Shown in pieces: positions 33,191 through 41,578 of a stretch of 64,000 bases of DNA. The notes under the pieces are model-generated. The model ran no database searches and was not told the DNA's origin. It was given only the letters and a program-made list of their open reading frames with translations. The DNA is from Streptomyces sp. AA1529 (GTDB lineage: Bacteria > Actinomycetota > Actinomycetes > Streptomycetales > Streptomycetaceae), in NCBI RefSeq assembly GCF_000280905.1, contig NZ_ALAP01000094.1, positions 1-64,000 of the forward strand, given 5' to 3'. The position numbers and the translations under genes are program-made. Position 1 is the first letter of the stretch. Every line of letters begins with the position of its first letter.

Positions 33191-33775
33191 CTACCCGTGG
33201 TCCCGTCGTCCGGGCCCCGCTTCCGGCTCCCGGCCCCCGCCGAGGACGGTGAGGTAGCGCACCTCGGGGACCTTCGCACCCCCCACCTCGAACGCCGAGG
33301 TGAGCCCGTCCGCGGCGAAGCCTGCCCGCTCGTAGAAGCGGCGCGCACGGGAGTTGCCCTCCAGCACCCACAGGAACATCCGCGGGCAGCCCCGTGCGAC
33401 GGCGTCCTCCAGCACCGCCGCCATGAGCAGCCGGCCCACCCCGGTGCCGATGTGGTCCGGGTGGACGTACAGCGCGTAGAGCTCCTCGTCACCGCCGGGC
33501 GGCCCGGGGCGCGGGGTGTCGCCATGGGTGCGCCGGGGCCCGGCCGCCGCCCATCCCGTGACCTGCCCGCCTCCGGCTCCGTCCGCGGCCATTAGGTTCC
33601 GCACCACTCCGCGGCCGGCCGTGAAGAAGCGCCGCCGCCGCGCCGCCTCCGCCGCAGGTGACATCGCGTCCAGATACGGTTGCGGCACCAGCCCCCGGTA
33701 CGCGCTCCGCCAACCGCGCACCCGCACCTCCGCCACGGCTTCGATGTCGTCCTCGGTCATCTCCCGTACATACAT
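33191..33775 (-). CDS. GNAT-family N-acetyltransferase
   Basis: This 194-residue acetyltransferase opens V-R-E-M-T-E-D-D-I and V-R-V-R-G-W-R-S-A-Y-R-G-L, common in actinobacterial GNAT proteins. The acetyl-CoA loop is H-P-D-H-I-G-T-G-V-G-R-L-L near 130, followed by N-S-R-A-R-R-F-Y-E-R-A-G-F. The acceptor is unknown. The last 20 residues are Gly/Arg/Glu-rich. It diverges from the pyridoxamine-oxidase-like gene by 115 bases; no strong ribosome site precedes the ATG. Confidence 0.87.
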   Translation of the reverse strand: MYVREMTEDDIEAVAEVRVRGWRSAYRGLVPQPYLDAMSPAAEAARRRRFFTAGRGVVRNLMAADGAGGGQVTGWAAAGPRRTHGDTPRPGPPGGDEELYALYVHPDHIGTGVGRLLMAAVLEDAVARGCPRMFLWVLEGNSRARRFYERAGFAADGLTSAFEVGGAKVPEVRYLTVLGGGREPEAGPGRRDHG

Positions 33776-33890
33776 GTGCCGAGGGTGCTCCCACGGCCCC
33801 CGGGGCCGCACCGCCTTTTCCCGCCGCCTCATTCCGCCCGCCGTCGAATACCCGACAGCTGATGTCCGGTTGCCTCGCCAGAGTGGGCGC

Positions 33891-34445
33891 ATGACGACGA
33901 CACACACCGCCACGGAAGCCTCCTCCGGTCCCGGTACGAGCTGGGCCGTATTCGAACAGGCGGAGCCCGGTCTCGCGAGTACCGTGCGCCGGCGGTTCGG
34001 GCAGTACCGCCACCACGTCCTGGCCACCCTGCGCGCCGACGGCTCGCCACGGCTGACCGGGCTGGAAGCGGACTTCCGGGAGGGCGAGCTGTGGCTGGGG
34101 ATGATGCCGAACTCGCGGAAAGCCCTCGATCTGCGGCGCGACCCGCGCTTCGCGCTCTTCGCCAACCCCGGTTCCGGGACGGGGATGGGCGGGGGAGACG
34201 TCCGGGTCTCCGGGCGCGCGGAGGAGGTGACGGATCCGGCCGGACTCGCCCGCTGGGCCGCCGGTGCACCGGACGGAGAGCTGCCCGCAGCGTTCCACCT
34301 CTTCCGGGCGGTGGTTGCGGAGGTCGTGCACATCACCGTCGAGAGCGAGGAGATGCTCCTCCGTACCTGGCGCCCCGGGCGGCGGTCGCGCACCGTCAGG
34401 CGCGGCGACGACGACGCCCCGCCGCGCGTGGAACCGGCCGGTTGA
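33891..34445 (+). CDS. pyridoxamine-5'-phosphate-oxidase-like split-barrel protein
   Basis: This 184-residue protein has the flavin-binding split-barrel pattern H-H-V-L-A-T-L-R-A-D-G-S-P-R-L-T-G-L-E followed by L-W-L-G-M-M-P-N-S-R-K-A-L-D-L and D-P-R-F-A-L-F. Family members bind FMN, F420 or haem and act as oxidoreductases or detoxifiers; the cofactor cannot be decided here. The ATG at 33891 fits the family start but has only a weak ribosome site. Confidence 0.83.
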   Translation: MTTTHTATEASSGPGTSWAVFEQAEPGLASTVRRRFGQYRHHVLATLRADGSPRLTGLEADFREGELWLGMMPNSRKALDLRRDPRFALFANPGSGTGMGGGDVRVSGRAEEVTDPAGLARWAAGAPDGELPAAFHLFRAVVAEVVHITVESEEMLLRTWRPGRRSRTVRRGDDDAPPRVEPAG

Positions 34446-34541
34446 TGTCGCCGCAGCCTGTTGGCGCTCCGCACCGGTGCTCCGGCGCCCGGTCGTCCGC
34501 GCCCGGCGCGCGGGCGTGCCCGTGCGCCCGGCGCGGACGGG

Positions 34542-34940
34542 TCAGGACGAGGACACGGCGAGCGCCTCGATCTCGATGAGCAGTTCCGGCCGTACGAGCC
34601 CGGTGACCTGCACGGCGCTGCACGCGGGGAGCCGCCCGGGGTCGAGGTACCGGTCGCGCACGGTGCGCAGTGCGGGCATGACGGCCAGGTCGGTCACGAA
34701 GAAGGTGAACTTCACGACGTCGCCGAAGCCGGCTCCGGCCGCCTCCAGGCAGCGCCGCAGATTGCCGAACACCTGCTCCGCCTGTGCCTCGGGGTCGCCC
34801 GCACCGACGACCTCGCCGTCCGCGTCGAGCGCCACCTGGCCGGAGACGGCGATGAACCTGCCCTCTCCGAGGACGACATGGCTGTAGCCGTTCCCGGGCG
34901 CGAGGCCCTCGGGGGCGGTGATGTGGGTGAGCGATGACAT
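34542..34940 (-). CDS. RidA-family protein (enamine/imine deaminase)
   Basis: This 132-residue protein matches RidA/YjgF: A-V-S-G-Q-V-A-L-D near 31-39, Q-A-E-Q-V-F-G-N-L near 53, K-F-T-F-F-V-T-D near 77, and R-L-P-A-C-S-A-V-Q-V near 102 with the conserved Arg. RidA hydrolyses reactive 2-aminoacrylate-type enamines released by PLP enzymes. It starts 12 bases after the radical SAM gene on the same strand without its own clear ribosome site, so it is probably co-transcribed and would share the LexA-like control. Confidence 0.87.
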   Translation of the reverse strand: MSSLTHITAPEGLAPGNGYSHVVLGEGRFIAVSGQVALDADGEVVGAGDPEAQAEQVFGNLRRCLEAAGAGFGDVVKFTFFVTDLAVMPALRTVRDRYLDPGRLPACSAVQVTGLVRPELLIEIEALAVSSS

Positions 34941-34952
34941 CCCGGCATGCTC

Positions 34953-36080
<1,128 letters not shown>

Positions 36081-36148
36081 GCGCGGCCTCCTCGGTGGTG
36101 GTGTCGCGTCCTTCTTGCTCCACTGTCGCTCTCCCCGGTCCCAGAATA

Positions 36149-36176
36149 GAACACGCGTTCGTACGGAAAGTGTCAA
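36149..36176 (-). promoter_or_regulatory. LexA-like box in the promoter of the radical SAM/RidA unit
   Basis: GAACACGCGTTC (36149-36160) matches the actinobacterial SOS core GAAC-N4-GTTC, with the flanking G on one side and A in place of C on the other. A perfect TTGACA lies upstream on the minus strand (36176-36171), so the box covers the spacer and -10 region, where LexA would block transcription. Confidence 0.55.
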
Positions 36177-36252
36177 GCTCGATTTGGGGAGCCGACCCGG
36201 GGGTGATTGGCTGGCCACCCCGATCACAGGCCGTCCAGTCACAGGAGGAGTC

Positions 36253-36705
36253 ATGGCGCAGGTCGAAGCGACCACGCAGCGGGAGATCGCGGCCGGACCC
36301 GACGAGGTGTTCGACGCGCTCGCCGACTACAGCGGGACCCGGGCCGAACTGCTCCCCGCCCCCTTCAGCGAGTACGAGGTCAAGGAGGGCGGCGACGGCG
36401 AGGGCACGCTCGTGCACTGGAAGCTCCAGGCGACCAGCAAGCGCGTCCGGGACTGCCTGCTCGACGTCACCGAGCCCGCCGACGGGGAGTTGGTGGAGAC
36501 CGACCGCAACTCCTCGATGGTGACCACCTGGCGGGTGACCCCCGGCAGCGGGGAGAAGACCGCCCGGGTCACGGTGACCACGGTCTGGAACGGCGCGGGC
36601 GGCATCGGCGGCTTCTTCGAGCGGACCTTCGCGCCCAAGGGGCTCGCCCGCATCTACGACGACGTCCTCCAGCGGCTGGCCGCCAGGACGGAGCAGGGCG
36701 GCTGA
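36253..36705 (+). CDS. SRPBCC (START-like) family protein
   Basis: This 150-residue protein has the lipid/polyketide-cyclase-like SRPBCC pattern: I-A-A-G-P-D-E-V-F-D-A-L-A-D-Y at the N-terminus, strands around L-V-H-W-K-L and V-T-V-T-T-V-W-N, and the long C-terminal helix with F-F-E-R-T-F-A-P-K-G-L-A-R-I-Y. Such proteins bind hydrophobic ligands; no reaction can be assigned. A near-ideal ribosome site (ACAGGAGGAG) precedes the ATG. It diverges from the radical SAM gene, and the LexA-like box lies about 92 bases upstream. Confidence 0.85.
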   Translation: MAQVEATTQREIAAGPDEVFDALADYSGTRAELLPAPFSEYEVKEGGDGEGTLVHWKLQATSKRVRDCLLDVTEPADGELVETDRNSSMVTTWRVTPGSGEKTARVTVTTVWNGAGGIGGFFERTFAPKGLARIYDDVLQRLAARTEQGG

Positions 36706-36948
36706 CCTCCGCCGTCCCGGAAAGACGCGCGGCGCGCCCTCACTGGATCGGGTGGTTTCCGGTGGGGGTGCCGCTGCCGCAGGCGGCGGCCCGCCGCGGG
36801 GAAAACCCCTGATCGGCAGCCCGACAGGCGCCCCGGGCAACCGAATTGAGTCCCATCCGTCCCACGGCGCGCACCTGAACCGTGCTTGAACGCGCTTGTC
36901 GTGCAATGCGAGAAATACTCCCCCAGAAGCAGCGGCAAGGGGAGTGGG

Positions 36949-39747
36949 ATGGGCGGTACCGGCGGGGCGACCCTCGACACCAGGGGTGACGGAAACCCCG
37001 TAACCGGCAGGGGACTTCATCCCGGGCCCGTGGCCGCCGCGGCTCCGGCCGCGGTCGAGGTCACCGTGGAACTGCCCGGCCGGGCGGAGGCCCCGGCAGC
37101 GGCGACGCCGGTGGCGGCGCCCGCGCCGGGCCCCGCCGACCCGCTGACGAGCCCGGGCGCCGCCCGGTCCGGGGTCGTTCCGGCGGAGTACGAACCGATG
37201 CGCTCCGACGTGCCGGGGCCCGGAGCGGTCCCGTCCGCCGCCTCCCAGCCCGGGTGCGGCCCGCACGACCTCCGGGCGGCGTACCCGGCACAGCGGATCC
37301 CGCAGGATGCCGCGTCGGCCGCCGCGGCACAGGACGCAGCGTGGGCCGGAACCCAGGACGTCGCGCAGGGCGCCGCCGGGCAGGAGGCCGCGGCGCCGGA
37401 CGGCGGCCCGCCGCAGACGCCGCTGTCACCGCGCCGCCTCCGGCTCGTCTTCGGCGCGCTGATGCTGGCCATGCTGCTGGCCGCGCTCGAACAGACCATC
37501 GTGGCCACGGCGCTGCCCAAGATCGTGGGCGAACTCGACGGCCTGCGCCGGATGTCCTGGGCCGTCACCGCCTACCTCCTGGCCGCGACCATCGTGCTGC
37601 CCGTCTACGGCAAGCTCGGCGACCTCTTCGGCCGCAAGGGCCTCTTCCTCTTCGCCATCGGCGTCTTCACCGTCGGCTCGGCCCTGGCCGGATGGTCCGG
37701 TTCCATGGAGGAGCTGATCGTCTACCGCGCCGTGCAGGGCACCGGAGCCGGCGGACTGATGATCGGAGTGCAGGCGATCATCGCGGACGTCGTACCGGCC
37801 CGCGACCGCGGCCGCTACATGGGCCTGATCGGCGCCGCCTTCGGGCTCGCCTCGGTGGCCGGGCCGCTGCTGGGCGGCTGGTTCACCGACGACCTGTCCT
37901 GGCGCTGGTGCTTCTGGTTCAACGTACCGGTGGGCCTGCTCACCCTCCTGGTGACCTCGCTCGCCCTCACCCTGCCCAGGCCCCGGGCGCGACCCCGGCT
38001 CGACATCCTCGGTGCGCTGCTGATGGCGGCCTTCTCCACCTGCCTGGTCCTGCTCACCAGTTGGGGCGGCACGACCTACGACTGGGGCGACCGCGTCATC
38101 CTCGGTCTGGCCGCCGGTGCGCTGGTCAGCGGCGGGCTCTTCCTCGTCGCCGAGCACTACGCACCCGAACCCGTGCTTCCGCTGCGACTGTTCCGGGACT
38201 CCGTCTTCAACGTCACCGGTCTGGTGGGCGCGGCCATCGGCATCGCGCTCTTCGGCGCCGCCAGCTACCTGCCCAGCTTCCTGCAGATGGTCGAGGGCGT
38301 CAGCGCCACGACCTCGGGGCTGCTGATGCTGCCGCTGATGTCCGGGGTCGTCGTCTCCTCCCTGCTCTCCGGCCAGCTCATCACCCGCACCGGGCACTAC
38401 AAGATCTTCCCCGTGCTGGGCTGCGCCCTCTCCGCGGAAGGGATGTGGCTGCTCTCCAAACTGGACGCGGACACCTCGCGCCAGATGTTCGGCATCTGGT
38501 CGGGCATCCTCGGCCTGGGGATCGGCTTCGTGCTGCCCGTGCTGGTGCTGGCCGTGCAGAACTCGGTCCGATCCACCGACATCGGCGCGGCCACCAGCGC
38601 CAACAACTACTTCCGGCAGATCGGCGGCAGCATCGGTGCCGCACTGTTCGGCACCCTGCTCGCGCACCGGCTCGCGGACGCGCTCGCCCGGAAGCTCCCC
38701 AGCGACCAGGGCGCGTTGCCCGACCCCGACTCCCTGACTCCGCAACTCGTGCGCGCACTGCCCGCACCGCTGCGCGACGGCTATGTCGAGGCGTACGCGG
38801 AAGCGATGCCGCGGATCTTCCTCTACCTCGTTCCGGTGCTCGTCCTCGGGCTGGCACTGTCCCTCTTCCTCAAGGAGAAACCACTCGTGTCCCAGCACAC
38901 GTCCGTGCCCCCGGCTCGCAGCGCCGAAGCACCCGCAGCACCCGCGCCCGACGGGGCCGCGCCGCAGCCGCAGCCTGCGCCCTACGCCGCCGGTGTCCCG
39001 GTCTGCGGTGCCGTGCGGCACCACGACGGAACCGCGGTACCCCGCGCGGCGCTCACCCTGGTGGACACCGCCGGGCGGCAGATCGGGCGGGGGGCCACCG
39101 GCGACGACGGGCGGTACGCGCTGAGCACCCCCGGCGAGGGCTCCTACGTACTGATCGCTTCGGCGGGCGGGCACCAGCCGCGCGCGGTCAGCGTGAGTGT
39201 GGGCGAACGGCCCGTCGACCTCGATGTGGTGCTCGGCGGGGCGGGCCGGCTGGCGGGCAGTGTGCTGACCGCCGACGGCAACCCCGTCAAGGACGCCATC
39301 GTCACGCTCACCGACGTGCGCGGCGAGGTCGTCGCCACCACCCGCAGCAGCCGGGAGGGCGGCTACGTCATCTCCGAACTCGTCGCCGGCGAGTACACGC
39401 TGGCGGCCAGCGCCCCCGTCTACCGACCCGCCGCCCTCCCGGTCTCCGTACAGGCGTCCCGCGAGACCCGGCAGGACGTCGAACTCGCCGGTGGCGCCGT
39501 GCTCCGCGGCACCGTCCGGGCCTCCGGCGGGCGTCCCGTGGAGGACGCGCGGGTCACCCTGCTGGACGCCGCCGGAAACGTCGTCGACACCGCGACGACC
39601 GGTGCCGACGGCATCTTCCGCTTCGTCGACCTGGCCTCGGGCGAGTACACGGTGGTGGCTGCGGGTTATCCGCCGGTCGCGACCGTGCTGCAGATCGCGG
39701 GTGGCGGGCGCACCGAACGCGACCTGCAACTGGGCCACGAGGACTGA
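36949..39747 (+). CDS. DHA2-type MFS exporter fused to three carboxypeptidase-regulatory-like domains
   Basis: This 932-residue membrane protein has three parts. Residues 1-160 are Pro/Ala-rich and probably disordered. Residues 164-645 are a 14-span drug:H+ antiporter, with A-A-L-E-Q-T-I-V-A-T-A-L-P in span 1, G-D-L-F-G-R-K loop A, and R-A-V-Q-G-T-G-A-G-G. Residues 680-932 are three beta-sandwich repeats of about 83 residues, each with a G-x-V, D-G-x-Y/F, G-E-Y core (for example G-D-D-G-R-Y, E-G-G-Y-V-I, A-D-G-I-F-R-F). These resemble CarboxypepD_reg-like folds. The ATG at 36949 has AAGGGGAG upstream. Substrate is unknown. Confidence 0.88.
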   Translation: MGGTGGATLDTRGDGNPVTGRGLHPGPVAAAAPAAVEVTVELPGRAEAPAAATPVAAPAPGPADPLTSPGAARSGVVPAEYEPMRSDVPGPGAVPSAASQPGCGPHDLRAAYPAQRIPQDAASAAAAQDAAWAGTQDVAQGAAGQEAAAPDGGPPQTPLSPRRLRLVFGALMLAMLLAALEQTIVATALPKIVGELDGLRRMSWAVTAYLLAATIVLPVYGKLGDLFGRKGLFLFAIGVFTVGSALAGWSGSMEELIVYRAVQGTGAGGLMIGVQAIIADVVPARDRGRYMGLIGAAFGLASVAGPLLGGWFTDDLSWRWCFWFNVPVGLLTLLVTSLALTLPRPRARPRLDILGALLMAAFSTCLVLLTSWGGTTYDWGDRVILGLAAGALVSGGLFLVAEHYAPEPVLPLRLFRDSVFNVTGLVGAAIGIALFGAASYLPSFLQMVEGVSATTSGLLMLPLMSGVVVSSLLSGQLITRTGHYKIFPVLGCALSAEGMWLLSKLDADTSRQMFGIWSGILGLGIGFVLPVLVLAVQNSVRSTDIGAATSANNYFRQIGGSIGAALFGTLLAHRLADALARKLPSDQGALPDPDSLTPQLVRALPAPLRDGYVEAYAEAMPRIFLYLVPVLVLGLALSLFLKEKPLVSQHTSVPPARSAEAPAAPAPDGAAPQPQPAPYAAGVPVCGAVRHHDGTAVPRAALTLVDTAGRQIGRGATGDDGRYALSTPGEGSYVLIASAGGHQPRAVSVSVGERPVDLDVVLGGAGRLAGSVLTADGNPVKDAIVTLTDVRGEVVATTRSSREGGYVISELVAGEYTLAASAPVYRPAALPVSVQASRETRQDVELAGGAVLRGTVRASGGRPVEDARVTLLDAAGNVVDTATTGADGIFRFVDLASGEYTVVAAGYPPVATVLQIAGGGRTERDLQLGHED

Positions 39748-39760
39748 CCCTCCGGACGGT

Positions 39761-39802
39761 CCGGGGCCCCCGGGCGGACCGGGCCGGCCGGGCGGGCCCC
39801 GG
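39761..39802. terminator. GC-rich hairpin after the MFS fusion gene
   Basis: CCGGGGCCC (39761-39769) pairs with GGGCCCCGG (39794-39802) around a structured GC-only loop, 14 bases after the stop. Confidence 0.45.
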
Positions 39803-39974
39803 CGTGGTGTCACGGCGTGCCGGGGGCTTCCGGCGGTGCGGTCGACGCGCTGACCGCGCCCCCTCGCGTCCCCCGTTCGGGCGTTGCCCCTCCTGCCGTT
39901 CCCGTCCGGCTCTACGGTGGTGAAGGCTGCCCGGCGTGGCGGGACCGGCCGCCGCCGGAAGAGAGGACTGGTTC

Positions 39975-40670
39975 ATGGGAAGCGAGCCGGACGCTGACCG
40001 TGGGATCCGCCGGACCGGTCCCTGCGCGGTGGAGACGCTGGTCGCCGTCCGCGGATGCCTTCCGCTCGCGGCGGTCGGCATCGGCGCGCGCGGCACCGTC
40101 GTGCACTGGGGCAGCGGTGCGAGCGCACTGTTCGGACGCCGCCGCAAGCACGTCCTCGGCGCCCCGGCGGCCGACATCCTGCCGGTGACGGGTGCGTTGA
40201 ACGCTTCCGCGCGCGCGGGCGACCACCACTGGCTCGACGGCGCCGGAGACCTGACGGGGGCCGGTACCGCCATGGCGGGGCGGGCCCGCGTTCCGGTGCC
40301 CGGTCGGGGCCGCGCCGATGTGCTGTGGTGGAGCTATCCGCTGGCCACTCCCGCGCCCGTCCGGCTGCTGGTCCTCGCCACCGGTACGGCCCGGCTGCAG
40401 CGGCAGCGGGCGCTGCGGGGGACGAGGATCGTGCCCTCGTTCGGCCACCACCGCTGGTTTCCGGAGGCGGCCGAGCTGGGCGCGCGCCTGCCGCGGCTCC
40501 TCGGCCGCCAGACCCGCGCGGCGGCGGCGCCGGCGGTCTCCCGGATCCGGGAACTGGGCTGTCCCGTGGTGGAGGTGCATCGGCCCGCCGGCCAGGACGA
40601 TCCGGCGCTCGTGGCGTGGAACGCGCAGGTCAGCGGTGGATGTGGGGAGGATCCTCGCCTGCCCGGGTGA
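39975..40670 (+). CDS. orphan PAS-domain protein resembling the N-terminus of SpoIIE-type phosphatases
   Basis: This 231-residue protein begins E-T-L-V-A-V-R-G-C-L-P-L-A-A-V-G-I and continues T-V-V-H-W-G-S-G-A-S-A-L-F-G, A-D-I-L-P-V, W-W-S-Y-P-L and L-L-V-L-A-T. This is the pattern of the N-terminal PAS unit of large streptomycete PAS-GAF-PP2C (RsbU/SpoIIE-like) proteins. It ends after the segment R-I-R-E-L-G-C-P-V-V-E-V, where the larger proteins continue into GAF and phosphatase domains; none follows here. It could be an independent sensor or a truncated copy. The ATG follows GAGAGGA. Confidence 0.7.
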   Translation: MGSEPDADRGIRRTGPCAVETLVAVRGCLPLAAVGIGARGTVVHWGSGASALFGRRRKHVLGAPAADILPVTGALNASARAGDHHWLDGAGDLTGAGTAMAGRARVPVPGRGRADVLWWSYPLATPAPVRLLVLATGTARLQRQRALRGTRIVPSFGHHRWFPEAAELGARLPRLLGRQTRAAAAPAVSRIRELGCPVVEVHRPAGQDDPALVAWNAQVSGGCGEDPRLPG

Positions 40671-40680
40671 AATCAGGTGG

Positions 40681-40704
40681 TGTGGACCAGTGGAGTTATC
40701 CACA
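40681..40704. promoter_or_regulatory. pair of DnaA boxes upstream of the peptidase operon
   Basis: TTATCCACA at 40696-40704 is a perfect DnaA box. TGTGGACCA at 40681-40689 is, on the other strand, one mismatch from TTGTCCACA, the Streptomyces form. They are six bases apart and lie just upstream of the likely promoter of the M55 gene. Confidence 0.5.
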
Positions 40705-40731
40705 GGGGTGTCCTGGCGGTTGGCCACCGCG

Positions 40732-40737
40732 TAACGT
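40732..40737 (+). promoter_or_regulatory. leaderless-type -10 box of the peptidase operon
   Basis: TAACGT ends seven bases before the ATG of the M55 gene, and no ribosome site lies between them. Confidence 0.45.
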
Positions 40738-40744
40738 GCCGGTC

Positions 40745-41578
40745 ATGAAGATCCTCATCAGCGCCGACATGGAGGGCGCAACGGGAGTCACCTGGCCGGC
40801 GGACGTGCTGCCGGGAACCCCGCAGTGGGAGCGCTGCCGCTCGATGTTCACCTCGGACGTGGACGCCGCCGTCCGGGGGTTCTTCGAGGCAGGCGCTGAC
40901 GAGGTGCTCATCAACGAGGCCCACTGGACGATGCGCAACCTCCTGCTGGAACAGCTGGACGAGCGGGCCGAGATGATCACCGGTCGGCACAAGGCGTTGT
41001 CGATGGTCGAAGGCATTCAGCACGGCGACGTGGACGGCGTCGCCTACATCGGCTACCACACCGGTGCCGGCAGCGAGGGCGTCCTCGCCCACACCTATCT
41101 CGCCAACTCCCTGACAGGCGTGTGGGCCGACGGGGTGCGGGCCGGCGAGGGCTTCCTCAACACCCTGGTGGCCGCCGAGTTCGGCGTCCCCGTCGTGCTG
41201 GTGACGGGTGACGACCGCACCGTCGAGGACGCCAAGGGCTATGCGCCCGAGGCGCTGGGCGTCGCCGTCAAGGACTACGTGTCGCGGTACGCCGCGGTGT
41301 GCCGTCCTCCCGCCCGTACCGCGGCCGAGATCCGGGACGCCGCCCGGCGTGCCGTCCCGCTGGCCGGGCGGCGCGTCCCGCCGGAGCCCGAACCGCACAC
41401 CGTGGAGCTGGAGTTCGACGCCGAGCACCTGGTGGGTGCCGCCACGGTCGTGCCCGGTGTCGAGCGCTCCGGCGAGCGCCGCGTGGCCTTCACCTCGGCC
41501 GGGGCCTACGACATGATCCGCTGCTTCAAGGCCGTCACGACCGTCGTCTCCGCGGCGGTGGAGGAGCAGTATGGCTGA
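40745..41578 (+). CDS. M55-family D-aminopeptidase (DppA-like)
   Basis: This 277-residue zinc peptidase starts M-K-I-L-I-S-A-D-M-E-G-A-T-G-V, whose Asp8 and Glu10 are metal ligands in the DppA family; I-N-E-A-H-W near 57-62 and G-Y-H-T-G-A near 101 supply the His ligands. DppA from Bacillus releases D-alanine from D-Ala peptides, so wall-derived D-amino acid peptides are the expected substrates. It heads an operon with M20 and S9 peptidases; its stop overlaps the next start by eight bases. A leaderless-type -10 and DnaA boxes lie upstream. Confidence 0.9.
   Translation: MKILISADMEGATGVTWPADVLPGTPQWERCRSMFTSDVDAAVRGFFEAGADEVLINEAHWTMRNLLLEQLDERAEMITGRHKALSMVEGIQHGDVDGVAYIGYHTGAGSEGVLAHTYLANSLTGVWADGVRAGEGFLNTLVAAEFGVPVVLVTGDDRTVEDAKGYAPEALGVAVKDYVSRYAAVCRPPARTAAEIRDAARRAVPLAGRRVPPEPEPHTVELEFDAEHLVGAATVVPGVERSGERRVAFTSAGAYDMIRCFKAVTTVVSAAVEEQYG

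Noticed and set aside
36706..36948. Possible riboswitch in the leader of the MFS fusion gene
   Set aside because: The stretch is rich in short inverted repeats (for example around GGGGAAAACCCC), but I could not match it to the conserved core of the cobalamin, TPP, c-di-AMP, c-di-GMP, glycine or fluoride classes.
40681..40704. DnaA boxes as a chromosomal replication origin
   Set aside because: Only two boxes are present, and no dnaA, dnaN, gyrB or rpmH neighbours; oriC in Streptomyces carries many boxes between dnaA and dnaN.
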